From positions 186,001 through 250,000 of the forward strand of contig JAFEVB010000044.1 in the NCBI GenBank assembly GCA_032629725.1: DNA of 64,000 nt, given 5' to 3'. Under the pieces are notes generated by a model, which was not told the DNA's origin, did not search any database, and saw only the letters and a program-made list of their open reading frames with translations. This document shows, one piece after another, positions 22,356 through 33,581 of this stretch (positions are counted from its first letter, which is position 1; each line of letters begins with the position of its first letter). Made by a program: the position numbers and the translations under genes. Origin of the DNA: Gremmenia infestans. Lineage: Eukaryota; Ascomycota; Leotiomycetes; Helotiales; Hamatocanthoscyphaceae.

Positions 22356-22655
22356 TGCTCATAGGCCTCCTCCAGCTTCTTCACAATCCCGCCCACACCC
22401 ATCCCCGCTAACCACAACCGTCCCGTTTCCTCGAATTCTTTAGAACTCGTATCATTTTCAAAAGATTCGTACTGCTGATGTAAATGCTATACGTCCAGAA
22501 GTCTGACAGAGGATGAACATCTCAACCGCATTGGATACTGCAGATTGTGGTAGCTCCTACTTATCCGCATACTCAAGGATGGAGCAGGTCTCAATGGTGC
22601 AGCTGATGGCATGTCCGGACTCGTATTAGCCAAGTTGGCTGCGTATACTGGCTCA

Positions 22656-23471
22656 TCAAGTCCATCCTGGAAAGCACCCGGAATGATAACGATTTACTAC
22701 ATCTTCTGTTGGAGTCGTCTCGGCCTTCTGGCTTGCTCGACTAGAACCATCCGTTTTTTGAGGCTTCTGCTCAATAGCGCCCACTGAGCTGATGCTGCGG
22801 TTTCCGCGTCGTGCCCGACCTCTACTTCGATCAGCTGGTGCTTGCCCTCCATTGTATGTATTTTGGCTATGAAAGTATGATAGTTGATAGTCGTACGTCT
22901 GACTCTTCTGCTGACCTGGTACATGCTGGTGATGCTGTCCGTTGGACTTTTGGCCGTCTCTGTTCTGAAGACGTCTAGGGATTGTACCAAAAGGTGGCTT
23001 TCCAGTCGTACCAAATCTGGTATCGGCACTATGGCCGGGATGCTCGCCCGTTTCTTCAACAGGAGTGGTAGCAAGTTTAACGCCTATCTTTTCATCCTGG
23101 CCCATGCCGTATAAAGCCTGCTCGCCAGGCACCCCAAGTTTGAGGGAATCTTGGACCTCTCCTTCAGTCTGCTGTGTATTTCTATTTTGGTAGCGGGGGT
23201 CTTGAGTGCGGTGCGCGCTTTGCTCGGCTCTTGCTGGTGAGCCATTCGGATCACGAGAAGAACAATTTTGCTGGCTTCCCAATGGAGGTCGGTTCTGGCT
23301 ACTAGGAGTCGGGGCACTCGGAGCTTGTCTCTGCGTCCTAAGGGATTGTGGTGCTTGTGCTTGCTGGGGTTGCCGAGTACCTGGCGCAGGGGGTGCAGCC
23401 CGCGATGGGTTGTATCGATCGGAAGCAGAGCCACTCCCGCCATATCCACTACCGATCTCCTGCTTAGCCAA
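22656..23471 (-). other. Long low-complexity minus-strand frame, Pro/Gln/Arg-rich; coding status unclear
   Basis: An open frame of 271 codons with Gln-, Pro-, Ser- and Arg-rich composition and no recognised domain. Segments such as PAPGTRQPQQAQAPQ and an Arg-Gly patch (DRSRGRARRGNR) look like a disordered region of an RNA- or chromatin-associated protein. The first codon is ATG but there is no obvious leader, and the frame is flanked by fragments that shift frame. It could be an exon of a larger decayed gene with 23605-24200. I keep it because 271 codons of ordered composition is hard to get by chance, but expression is doubtful. Confidence 0.3.
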
Positions 23472-23611
23472 TGGGACACGAGTCTTTGTTTTGACCCGAT
23501 GTGATCGGGGGCGTCGGAGTCAAGCTGGGGAACTGGCCCGGCAGTGGGCTGCCTCCAACGCCCCCTGAAGGCTCCTGGCGTAAGTTGTTTTGGTGTCGGT
23601 CAGCTCATGGA

Positions 23612-24200
23612 AGCTTGTTGAAGAATGGCACTTTTGAGCCAAGATTGACTCGGTCAATGCCCGGGTTGATGTAATGGGCAAGATCGCCATTCTTCAAATG
23701 AAAGATTGCCTGGTAGGTCTCAACTGTAGATGAAGCTTGTTGGAATGCAGCGGGAGAAACAGGCGCTGCCGAGCTCTGAAGTAGCTGTGGCGGTGTACAC
23801 AATGTGGTGGGGGTCCGAGCGTGGTTGCGCGAGGTGGCAAATCGATTGCGGAAGTAAGCATTCTCATGCTAAAGCTTGCAGAGAAGGATATGTGGGTGCT
23901 GAGATGACCAATTTGAAGGTACGCAGTATGTCCTTTTTGGCGATTAAAACCGTCACGCAGTCTAAAACATCACTGACAGCTACTGGCATGTTAGTAAAGA
24001 AGAAGCGGCTCAGTGGAGAACATACCTTGAGCTCCTTAGAGACTGGATAATCAGTAGCGATGTCGGCCGGAGTAGAGCCGAGGCCGACGATACAGTTCTT
24101 CGTACTTTGTTTGCATCCAGCTCAGCAGAGTAAGCGGTGGAGACAGTGCTGTTCGAAGAGTCGATCAATCACCAAGCTCTTTGCTTGGGTAGATTGTAGA
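23612..24200 (-). pseudogene. Decayed exons with an ankyrin-like end
   Basis: On the minus strand LGSTPADIATDYPVSKELK, the form of the last half of an ankyrin repeat, ends exactly at a GTATGT donor (around 24028) and is followed by a good intron with a TACTAAC branch and TTTTAG acceptor. A nearby upstream stop (TGA) interrupts the ankyrin-like frame. Downstream, another open segment reads NAYFRNRFATSRNHARTPTT and then VETYQAIFHLKNGDLAHYIN before ending in TGA near 23612. Frames cannot be joined without a lesion. No family name beyond the weak ankyrin resemblance. Confidence 0.3.
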
Positions 24201-27059
24201 TCGGATTCAAGGCGATGGAGTTTTATGGATAGGGCAGCGGGAACGCTGCAGCCACACCAATTGCGCTGTCAGATATCTATCCCTCGTACTGTCAACGACT
24301 GATCGACAAGCCATCGGGCAATGTGTCATGCTGTTCGCACTCGTGCGATGTAGAGAGATGTTCTTCAGGTGACCCCACCAACTCAGTCTTGCAACCGTCA
24401 ACTCGCGAGCTTGAAGCTTTGATGAGCGACGACAGCATTGCGAAGATACGAACAACTTCGAGGAGGTGGAGATTGTAGGGATCGGTGCTTACTTTGATTG
24501 ATTCTGATGGAATCCCTTGAATCCCAGCAGACGTATGCGTATGTCAACGTCGGTCTTCGAATGTGTTCGCCGACGATCGAGACAGCGCGATCGTCCTTCT
24601 CTCATATCTCTATGTAGAAAGCCTCTCGAAGTCCCATGACATAGCAGGGACTGTATCTTGATGAGGGTGTTGATGAAGCTGGTTGGATGTTGCAAGTTGA
24701 AGTCGAAAGGAATGGGAAGCGCGATCTTAAAAGAGAAGCGAAGTTTTGTGGGAAGTGTGGGGCGACCTCCTTATCACGTGCGCTGTACTACATCCTCTTT
24801 GCTGTCAATTCCGATGTTTGAAGCAGCAGAGAAGACCTCAACAACTTCTAACACGTTGGTTTTCGCCGGCGTCCTGCCGAAAGTACAAGTGCATCAATGA
24901 AGATATCAAGGAAGATATCCAGGATATCAGGATTTTCGAATTAATTACCAGCGAAATTGGTCTTTCTCTGACGCTTCTTTGACCTGATAGCATCATCGGT
25001 GCTTCTAGTCTCAAAATGGAAATTTTTGAGCTCTTTGACAGATGTATCGAAAGACCCAGCAGTAGCTGGTCAATTCAAACGCTAATCTGGAAAACTAGTT
25101 CCCAGGGAGAAGCAGCTTTTGCTTATAGCTAGATCCATACATAGTAGATAGCTGATTAATGAACTTCGTTTCCCGAGGCCGCTTTGGCGCGCGTATGTGA
25201 ACTGATAAAAGTTGTAAGTACTTCCATCTTTTCTGGAAGAATTAATTCCCACGGTGTCGCTCAAAAGAGTCCGATGGTTTGAAGAACACCAGATAGAGTC
25301 CCCTGAAACATACCAAGCTGACTTTATTTGATACAGGGGGATAAGAGACCCACCAAAACACGTCGAACGGCAATCTGCTCCTCTTACTTTATTCACCATC
25401 AATTTCACGGCTCTCAGCTCCCTTCAACGATTTTGTTGTCTTTCGACATTGATGGCAGCCGTACGAAGTAGAGACAGAGCAACAGATGGATACAGAGACA
25501 GACGGCACCTAAACCGTGAGATCCCATGCATGGTTGTCGTCGTAAAAATGTAAGTCCTTCCATGGGCAGCTTCGTTCCTGCTCTCGCTATATCTGTCTTT
25601 TGAAACGCCTGGGTTTTATATGCAATGCCTTGTTCGGCAATTCTATTGTCGTTTCACAGCCTCTAGTGTTTTCTCTTCTACCTTGACCATGACAAAAAGT
25701 GCTGAGACTAACTTTTCATAGACTTGAGATCTGCTCTGGTCATTCCAAGACGAGTTGCAGAAGCAAACGCTTTTCTGGTGTCAAAATCGAAACTTGCTAG
25801 GGCCAACAGATGAGGATCTGAAAGTTCCCACTCCAAGGCTCAATGTACCCAACGCTTAGAGCCAATCCTTTTCCCAAATTCCATTATCTACGTTGTTCTC
25901 TCAACTAAAAGCTTTTCATCTTGAAGACCTGCTGCGGTTATGAGTACGACCTGGCTTGAAAGCTACTCCTTGTAACGGACTTTTCAAGCCATGTCGACCG
26001 GGACAGTATGCATGTGGAACTCGTCTTTTGGACGAGTTCAACTTGATGCATCTGAAGAGGAAGAGGAGTTCGTCGCAAGGCTTTGGGCTTTTGACGTTGG
26101 ATCTATTTTTATGGCTCTAGTCCATAAGCTGTCATCCCTCGTCTTGTTCTCTGCGAGCTACCGCTTTTACATTTGACGAGTGGTTCACAGTCTCTATCTC
26201 GGCTAGAATCCAAGCGTACCCTCACATTTCGCATGCATCTCGGAATGACCTCCATCGTCGAGAACTTGGCCAAGCAATTGCCCTCGTGGATTGTCATAGT
26301 CACCACCATTTATCTCAAAGGCTCAAACGGAGACTGTGTACCGCATATTTCGTTCTCTTCACCTTACGCTGGATCCTACCTAATGACAGCAATCGCAACG
26401 GCAATTCCCAGCTCGGCTTCAACTACGCTTTTCGAAGATAAGCTCAGTTTTGTGTCAGCGGAATTTCTCAACGCCACGGCTTGGTACAAAGGAATGCTGA
26501 ACTTTTTTTCTCGTGAATTTCCAGAAAGGTAAGTCATCAGATTTCCTTCATTCAGCTTTGAATGCTAATGATACTTATAGTCTTGCTATTTGAAACTCGA
26601 ATTCATCCCTACGACGAAAGACGGCAGTCTCTTCAGTCTACATATGATGCCATTGATTTCCAAGATTTTCGACACGGTCATGCTGAACGTCACTCTTGAG
26701 CTCCGAAGGTTGACCACAAATGTTCTCGATACGAAGGCCAATCGAGCTTCTTCCTCGGGCATTGCCAGATAAGTGATTACGGAAGATCTGTTCGCAGTGT
26801 CTGGTAGAACGGCTAGGCGCGAAGTCAAGCACAAGCAGCCTCGCCCCAATCCTGATTCTGTCACAGAAACAACATCCACAGCAGACTTGTAACGCTGGCC
26901 CTGCTTCCACCATCAACACCGAAGACAACGGCGCTTTCCCCAAAGTTCTCATTTGAGTATTTGCTACTACCACCAAGATCTGCACTATGGGTCTTGCACC
27001 CACGGAAGCTTTATCGCTGCTAGCGATAGATGCTGGCTAAGTTCCAGGAAATGAGCGTG

Positions 27060-28081
27060 CCCAGGGTACCTACGATGGAACCGTAGAGGACGAGGCAATC
27101 ATGGCGGAAACCGCAACTTCGACCTCATTCGGCCCCATCTCGCAGAGCGAGACTACGAAGCGTACAAAAATCATACGACATTAATGGTCTCGAGACCTCA
27201 GCACTCGTGTCCGTCTTTGGTAAACCAACCGTTGCAGGTAAGAATTTGCAATCCAATCATTCACGTTTCAGACTTTAACAAGATACACAGTAAAACATAT
27301 TGTTTCGCGTCTGCGTTCGGTCTCCGAGGGTCCACACGAGCCCGCACCACCACGGGCAGAATATGGTGGTTCATACCAAATCCTAATATGGTATGGGCAA
27401 GGTAGCTGGCGCATTAGTGACTTGGTGGCGTTGTGTATCTTCGGCTTTCCAATATCATGGAGGCTGTCAGGATTTATGATGCCATCAGAGGAGACTGCGT
27501 CTGGGCACAGGCAGGGCTCCTGGACTGGAAATAGAGAACAGCACCAACCCTGGCAGTTGCATACAAAGACAAGCGACCAATATACGCCGACATGGCAGGT
27601 CCCTAACCATTATTATGGGTATGGGTATGTACTCACCTGCTGGGTCGACGACACGATTGTCGCTCGCACTACCGTCGCACGGGTGGGCTCACCAGCTACG
27701 CCCACACAACAGGTTCCTAACACTTACCAGCCTTTCAATCACCTGGGAAGCTTTGCCCATACCCAGGTTCCCAATCCCTACGCTCACTTTGTCCAGACTC
27801 TCAGTAGTCCTGGCAGTATGCACCAGATATACAGTCCAATGGTTGTGTCAACAATAACAGTCGATATCTGTACTAAACCGAAATGCCTCATGCTCTTTAG
27901 AAAGCCTTACCAAAGGCCGCCGCCAGAATGCGCGGAAGGTTCCCAATCCTTCCCGACATCTGAACCACCCCAAGATCGTCCCACATTCAATGATCCATTC
28001 GGCCCTTCAATTTCAATGATAACGCCATTCACTGGGAAAAGGGAAAGCTCTTCGGGCCATTTGCACTCCGACTATATATAA
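27060..28081 (+). pseudogene. Decayed plus-strand gene, possibly RRM-containing
   Basis: An open segment ending ETSALVSVFGKPTVAG meets a GTAAGA donor at about 27238 and a plausible acceptor TACACAG near 27292; the spliced frame then stays open to 28081, about 260 codons. A different frame over 27420-27520 reads GGVVYLRLSNIMEAVRIYDA, which resembles the second half of an RNA-recognition motif as in Mei2/Csx1-like fungal proteins. That the family-like segment lies in another frame from the longest open frame argues for decay. Three QVPNxY motifs occur in the open frame at 27598-27780. The assignment is weak. Confidence 0.25.
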
Positions 28082-29016
28082 ACCTCAACAACCGTCCTTC
28101 TGTCTGGGTAATTGATATTACTGCTTCTGAAGGAGCTGAGGCAGAACCTTTGTGCAAATTGAATAGACAAAGCTATCATTAGCAGGATCCCTATAATACG
28201 AAGCAGCTTCACCCGATTCTTGGCGGACACCATATCGATTGTCAAAACCACGGTCGCCTGCCTGGGAGACAAAAGCAAAATCCGTTGGCATGAAGGCACG
28301 GGAAGTTGGAGCATTCCTGTCGTCACAGGAAGACAAGGTGGTTAGGGCGAGGTCATTGAGAAGGGAAACCAGATTTTGATGCGATGCTTTTGGTCATTCT
28401 GGGTCCTTGGTCTATGGACATGGATGCGGAGGGAGAATGTATTGATACAGTTGCATTTGGTCAAGTCGATAGATTTTGAAGGTCATTCGAAGAAGTACCT
28501 TTCCCCTGTCGGTGCCCAATACCTTAAATATTTCCAAGAGGTAATTCACGGCGTTTCAATGTTTCGCTCAGCAGTGACTTCACTGGTACTAACATTTCCG
28601 GGATGAAAGTAGTGTACTAATACACTCAATTCTCTACGCCACTACCAGACTAGCTGGGAATCCTCATGATCCTTCTGCTCCAGCTTCTTGGTGGGGGTTT
28701 GTACGCCCGCGCTTCGTTGCCCCGTATATGTCCATATCATTTTTCACTGTTGGGAACCCCAAGAAGATATGTCACTAAATAACGTCACGGGAATATTCAT
28801 TCACTCAGCTATACCAATTCTTTACTTTTGTTTTACACCATGTTATCATATCCTCGTCCATCCAAATCCCCCATCCATATCCACCTATCATTCCTCACAA
28901 GTCAAATCCCCATCCTCTCCTTCCTACTCCATATATTCTACGGAGAATTAAAAGCCTGTGGGATAATTAGTTTTGCTCACAGTGTTGTCTTTTGATGGTT
29001 TGAGGGAGGCGTACGT

Positions 29017-29172
29017 TTAACAGATGGCTGCATGGCCATTGTGTTCGCCGCAGTAATGGTCACGGGCCTCGACCTCGACTGCAGCTGGCACAGGGGCGGG
29101 TTCTGCAATTGGTGCTGCGATGGCGAGGCTGAGAAACATGGCGGCGGCTGCGAAGAGGGTTGAGAATTGCAT
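29017..29172 (-). CDS. Short secreted peptide precursor with two cysteines
   Basis: ATG at 29172 opens a 51-codon frame. The N-terminus is a clear signal peptide (MQFSTLFAAAAMFLSLAIAA) with a likely cut after Ala20. A proline/alanine/glutamate-rich acidic propeptide (PIAEPAPVPAAVEVEAR) follows, then a 14-residue C-terminal end DHYCGEHNGHAAIC with two Cys, three His and one Tyr. Arg37 would be a single-basic processing site; the usual Kex2 Lys-Arg is absent. The leader is A/C-rich and free of ATGs, and a TATA-like element lies about 150 bases upstream, so it looks like a real gene. It is divergent from the UstYa-family gene 1.1 kb away. It could be a small effector-like peptide, a pheromone-like peptide or the precursor of a modified peptide. 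Too short for standard gene callers. Confidence 0.7.
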   Translation of the reverse strand: MQFSTLFAAAAMFLSLAIAAPIAEPAPVPAAVEVEARDHYCGEHNGHAAIC

Positions 29173-29317
29173 TTTGAGGATTGGTTTCAAAAAGGTAAGT
29201 TGAGGGTTGGAATGTTTGGAGTTGGATTTGGAGTTGGAGTTTGATGTGTCTAGAGGGTGGGAGTTGTAAGAGGGTGGTCTCTTGGGAGTTCTTATACTTT
29301 TAGTATATGATGCACCT

Positions 29318-29336
29318 CTCTATATAGGTTTATAAG
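29318..29336 (-). promoter_or_regulatory. TATA-like elements upstream of the secreted-peptide gene
   Basis: Read on the minus strand the stretch gives TTATAAACCTATATAGAGA, with two overlapping TATA-like boxes 145-165 bases before the ATG at 29172. The intervening leader contains no ATG in any frame on that strand that I could find. Placement is reasonable for a fungal promoter; no factor binding is shown. Confidence 0.35.
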
Positions 29337-30288
29337 GCAATTAGATCCTTCGAATTCATTCAGGAATCAGATGCACAGCACGAGTAGATTCTGAGATAAG
29401 GTTCGAGAATCATAATCGGGTACTCCGTAACAAGTAAAATAAGTGGTATCCTCGTATGTCGTTGGAATTGACGTACAGCCGCGATTCTTATGCTAAAGCT
29501 GGTAAGTAAGTAATACCTGCCGCAAATACTCGAGTACCTTCCACAACCAGCCTAGATAAAACTTATTTTTACGGGGTAACCGCGTGGAGAAGAGCGCCTC
29601 TTCAATGTCCAATGTATCTACTTAAGATTAGTAGCTAAGGTTATTTTTGTACTATATGAAGTATGGCTCCCCTAATTAAGGAAGGAGCGCTACTGTGAGT
29701 AAGCGCACGAAGTAGCAAATCGAACGACAATCCTTTCCGATAACGATTCATGTTCCGAATGAAGGAAGATCGACTTCCTAGACTACGCGATCCTTTGTGT
29801 GTAAATATAGCGCAGAGATGCACGCTAAAAGATAAGTCTAATTCTTATACTGTGGCTTTTGAGGGTTTTCTGTAATAACTATTAATGAAGTTATAATCTT
29901 GAAATATTCTATAGTATTACCAGAAGATGTTTAATCCGAGTACTCAAAAGAAATAAAATATAGCTACTTTGCATGCTTTCTTAATCAAGGGGCATGGAAT
30001 GTTAGTTTTTGGTGTTTATGAACAAGCTACGTTTCCCCAGGATTTTGGTGCGAAACAAAACCGCTTTTTCTGATTGGTTACTATATCCATATTTAGCTCT
30101 GTATACCGAGTAAAGTAATATAGTTGCGTGGAAATATAGCGGGGAAGACGGGGTGCCCGAAATATCATGAAGACGTGGTCTTCCAAGTAACGTGGGGTAA
30201 GACGGTGCTGTCCTGCCCGTTGTCATTCTCTCTAGAAATCTTGCTCCCTTTTCTTTGCGCGCTGCTGCTTATTATCACTGCAGCCAAG
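29337..30288. other. Divergent spacer between secreted-peptide and UstYa-family genes
   Basis: About 950 bases, AT-rich in the middle (29,560-30,000). The longest upstream extension of the UstYa frame (from 30124) has no membrane-protein character and reads like a leader. No other gene is seen. If the two flanking genes are co-regulated, shared operators should lie here, but I cannot pick out a palindromic CGG pair with confidence. Confidence 0.4.
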
Positions 30289-31263
30289 ATGCAATATAGC
30301 AAATTGGGGCAAGATGAAGAAGCACCACTTGACGATGGCCTGAAATCTCCATCATACACCAGTGCGACATCTCACATAGCACTTTGCGGATCTAAATGGT
30401 TCTGGGGAACTGTCCTGATTCTATACTCGATTCTACTTCTACTATCCGGTGCATGGCTATCATCATTATGGAACCAAAACAGCACGAAGATAGAATGCTT
30501 TCCTAGCTACGATTCAAGATGTAATAAGATCTTCTTTTTATATACCATATGCTACACTTCACTAACCCAATATCCAGCACCATTACTCCACCAAATCGAC
30601 CTCACCACCAACACCAAAGAATTCGACGTGCAATTCTGGCCCGGCAGTAACCCGTCCATCTTCCGACAAGCCCCCTCCCCCGAAGTCGACGCAGCATGGG
30701 AACGCATCACCAACGTGCGCGACATCGTCCTCAGCACCGCCGACGTCCTCGCCCTCGGAAAAGACCCCACGACCACCGTCAAAGCGCGCCCCGAATGGGG
30801 ATACGGCGACGATGCGCACCTGGGCCTCATCCACGTCATGCACGAGCTGCACTGTCTCAACGCCCTGCGCAAGGGCATCTACTACAACCACTACTACCGC
30901 GACCTGCGCGGCTTCGGCGCGAACCCGCCAGATGATTATAGGGCCAAGTACTACGCGCATATGGACCACTGTGTGATGCTGCTCATGGAGAGCATCACGT
31001 GCGTGGCGGACTTGACGGTCACGACGTACAATTGGATGGAGGGGGAGAATGTCCCCGAGGGAGATTTTAGAAGTCAGCATGAGTGCCGCGATTTCGAGGG
31101 CGTGTTGGAGTGGTTCGAGGAACATCAGATTAATGCGAATCTTACGCTGGAGGAGGAAGAGGAGAGGTGGAAGGGATTCCATCCCAGGCCGGGCGATACT
31201 TTGTTGCCGCAGGAGCCTGAGCAGAATGCATCGTTTTGGGATGTGAATATGTTTCCAGAATGA
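30289..31263 (+). CDS. UstYa-family (DUF3328) oxidase-like protein
   Basis: Chosen start ATG 30289 gives a short cytosolic N-terminus, one transmembrane helix (FWGTVLILYSILLLLSGAWL) and a lumenal domain. Both family motifs are present: HVMHELHCLNALRK (HxxHC) and HMDHCVMLLMESITC (second HxxHC), with NPSIFRQAPSPEVDAAW before them and NWMEGENVPEGDF after. UstYa proteins catalyse oxidative cyclisation or chlorination in fungal peptide and polyketide pathways, such as ustiloxin. The frame is open throughout (324 residues), but a 57-base intron at 30521-30577 (GTAATA donor, CTAAC branch, CCAG acceptor) is likely: splicing joins SYDSR directly to SPLLHQIDL, the usual family sequence, and gives 305 residues. 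Confidence 0.88.
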   Translation: MQYSKLGQDEEAPLDDGLKSPSYTSATSHIALCGSKWFWGTVLILYSILLLLSGAWLSSLWNQNSTKIECFPSYDSRCNKIFFLYTICYTSLTQYPAPLLHQIDLTTNTKEFDVQFWPGSNPSIFRQAPSPEVDAAWERITNVRDIVLSTADVLALGKDPTTTVKARPEWGYGDDAHLGLIHVMHELHCLNALRKGIYYNHYYRDLRGFGANPPDDYRAKYYAHMDHCVMLLMESITCVADLTVTTYNWMEGENVPEGDFRSQHECRDFEGVLEWFEEHQINANLTLEEEEERWKGFHPRPGDTLLPQEPEQNASFWDVNMFPE

Positions 31264-31756
31264 AATGAGGAGATTGGTTTTAACTGTTTTGAAATGGGAA
31301 AGTGACGGCGTTGAAGGTTGCAAGGGACGTAGTTTGCGGCTGTGAACTCTGGTGATTCAAGATAGCATGCAAGTAAATCGCTGGAGATTGAACAGCTACT
31401 ACGCGGCTCCCCGAGAAGTTGACACTTGTAGAAGCAGCTTCGACATTACAACGCCTTGGTGGGTGTTTCAATTTTGCTTTGCTATATTCGACCAAGAACC
31501 CATCTCAGATATTGAATTATCTCGATCTTTGTAAGTATAGAGTGTGTCTAGTACTAAGTTGCGTATATTCATTAAAAGCTTAATTGTAACGGTCTGCTAG
31601 AAATGTATTTAGTGTACATACAACAACAGTCTTGATGAATGCCACGTAATTTCCTCCAGGTTTCTCTCCTGTCCCTTCCCCGGCACATTTTTCGATTCTG
31701 CAACCGCTGCCACCAGTACCACCATGACAATCGCGCCTTTTTTTTTGACATTCATC
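31264..31756. other. Convergent 3' spacer
   Basis: About 490 bases between the stops of the UstYa-family gene and the peptidase gene. No reading frame or repeat of note; expected to hold both 3' UTRs. Confidence 0.4.
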
Positions 31757-33581
31757 TCATTGGACGAGATCAGACAGACCTGCTTGCTGTATATTTTCCT
31801 TCAAAGTTCCATTCAGGACAATCCCAAAAGGGCCTGCCTCAAGTGGACAGAAGGAGTCGTTGCCAGGCAGCTGGCCGGTTTGGAAATAGGCTTTCATCTT
31901 GGCAAAACCGCAGTAGTTCACCGGAGCACTGCCGGTATGCTGTGGATTCATTAGCGTGGATCAAAAGTGCCTGGCTGGCGATGTTTGTAAGTTACTAACC
32001 CCCATTCCGTCAATAGTGAGCAACTGGGCATTCTTGTAGTTTGGCACGGATGAGATTGAGCTACTGGCAGTTAGTTTTCCTTCGTATATAAAAAGGGGGG
32101 GATTACTCACTTTTCAATGGGCGTCACTGGGTCGTATGTGTTGCTGACGAAGAGGATGGGTGTTGCTGTGTCGCCACCAAATGGCCCGCTGAATATTTCC
32201 TTGGCTTTGATTGACCACCCAAGACATTCAAGCAACGGCTTGCTCCAGATTTCCCCGATGATGCTCTGGTCTTCAAGCTGGTTGAGCTGAACTCTCAGGT
32301 CTTGTAGCGTCTTGTTGTAAAACTTGTTGTTCTGGTCGGCGCACAAGACACCGGATGTCCATTCTGGGGCTTGATCGCCACCCGTGCTGGGATCACCGTA
32401 AATCGCTTCGACTTGCTCTGTCCACGGGCTGATATCCTGTGCCAAAATCGCGCTTTCGAGATCCAGTAATATTTGCGGAAGTGAGCCGAATTCTGACATT
32501 GGCTCGTCTGCAACCGCCAGTACTGTGACTTTCAACATGAGTAATGCTGCCTCGAGATCGGTAGCGTTGGACCAATTCTCGATCTCTGCTTTCCGAGCAT
32601 CAAGCTGTACGAACGAGGCATTGAAGCGTTCATAGATATCCAATGGGGTAGATCCAGTATAGTACGAACACCGCGAAAGTCCCGCCTCGTGGCAGTATAC
32701 GAAGAAAGCGGCGATGATCCCGTCCGTGTGGAGGACACTGGCGGAAGTGTAATTAGTCAAATAGCTCTCGGGGCCCACCACGCCGTCCAGAGCCACATTT
32801 CCTACGCGCTCGGGAAACATAGAAGCGAACGTTTGGCCAAGAAATGTCCCGTAGCTTCGTCCATAGTAGTTCACGAGGTGGTTGGGCTTGGATGCTCTTG
32901 CGCCGTCTGCCGTTTCTGCGAATGCATCGGCGATGCTGACCATGTCTCTTGCATTGACTGCCGTGGACATGTGCGGACCGGCATCCTGGTCTCCTCCTGT
33001 GAGTTGCTCACATTGCGCCCCAACCTCCTTGCCATACTGAATGTAGTTGTTGTAGAACTCATCCGTGACTCTCGGGACTGATCTGGAGCTCAATGCAATA
33101 CTGTGGTTCGTACTTATGCCAGTTGAGCAGTTGGCCAGAGGTTGGCTGAGCCACATGCCTCTGGGATCAAATCCGATGATGTCCCAATTGGTCCCTAGGA
33201 TAGCCTGGACGAGAGACCCGTTGTACAGAGCTTCGCTTACACCGGAAGCACCAGGTCCACCGGGATTCAAAAGCATCATGCCCTGATAAGCGCCATCGGA
33301 AGAGTTGGCTTGGGCTGGGACCTTGAGGAGTGGAACCGAAGCTCGACCAAGAGTAGGGTTTTGGTAGTCAAGCGGTACCTAGAGAACTCGGTCAGTATGT
33401 AAGACAAAACTTATAGGTAAAGTCAACCAACATCAAGCCTGGCGCAGAAGAATCCGCTGTTGCAAGGACACCAAGTGAGCGTCTTGGACGGGGATATGTT
33501 TTCCAACGTACAGTTGTCGGAAGATGATGCTGTTGCCAAGCGAAAAAATCCCAGAAGGGCAAAAATGAATGGAAGCCCCAT
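31757..33581 (-). CDS. Secreted alpha/beta-hydrolase, TAP-like peptidase (S33 type)
   Basis: Four minus-strand exons, 33581-33432, 33378-32111, 32060-32000 and 31939-31757, give 553 residues. A signal peptide (MGLPFIFALLGFFRLATA) is followed by CNSGFFCARLDVPLDYQNP, the entry motif of the TAP-like hydrolases. The oxyanion region LLNPGGPGASG, the nucleophile elbow YGRSYGT, an acid in SNTYDPVTP and the catalytic His in TIDGMGHT are visible, and the C-terminal TAP-like domain is complete. Multiple N-glycosylation sites (NCS, NHS, NYT, NAS, NAT) fit secretion. Family members remove short peptides or residues from the N-terminus of peptides, as in Streptomyces tripeptidyl aminopeptidase. It converges on the UstYa-family gene and could serve peptide trimming, but a plain nutritional role is equally likely. 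Confidence 0.87.

Larger units (their letters stand above)
20304..28960. other. 8.6-kb gene-poor zone with gene fragments
   Basis: Between the DAHP synthase stop and the secreted-peptide gene no complete gene can be built. Base composition is ordinary, unlike the AT-rich RIP-like blocks elsewhere. The zone contains recognisable pieces of conserved fungal genes (listed separately), a threefold degenerate repeat, and isolated fungal-style introns, for example a donor GTAAGT at 26530 with acceptor TTATAG at 26580. Frames change every few hundred bases. This is the picture of duplicated or displaced gene pieces that have decayed, rather than of intact genes with complex splicing, although a few poorly conserved multi-exon genes could hide here, especially at 22.6-24.7 kb. 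Confidence 0.45.

Noticed and set aside
30124..30288. Upstream extension of the UstYa-family frame
   Set aside because: The first frame codon is not ATG-led by homology, and the family begins shortly before its membrane helix, which fits ATG 30289.
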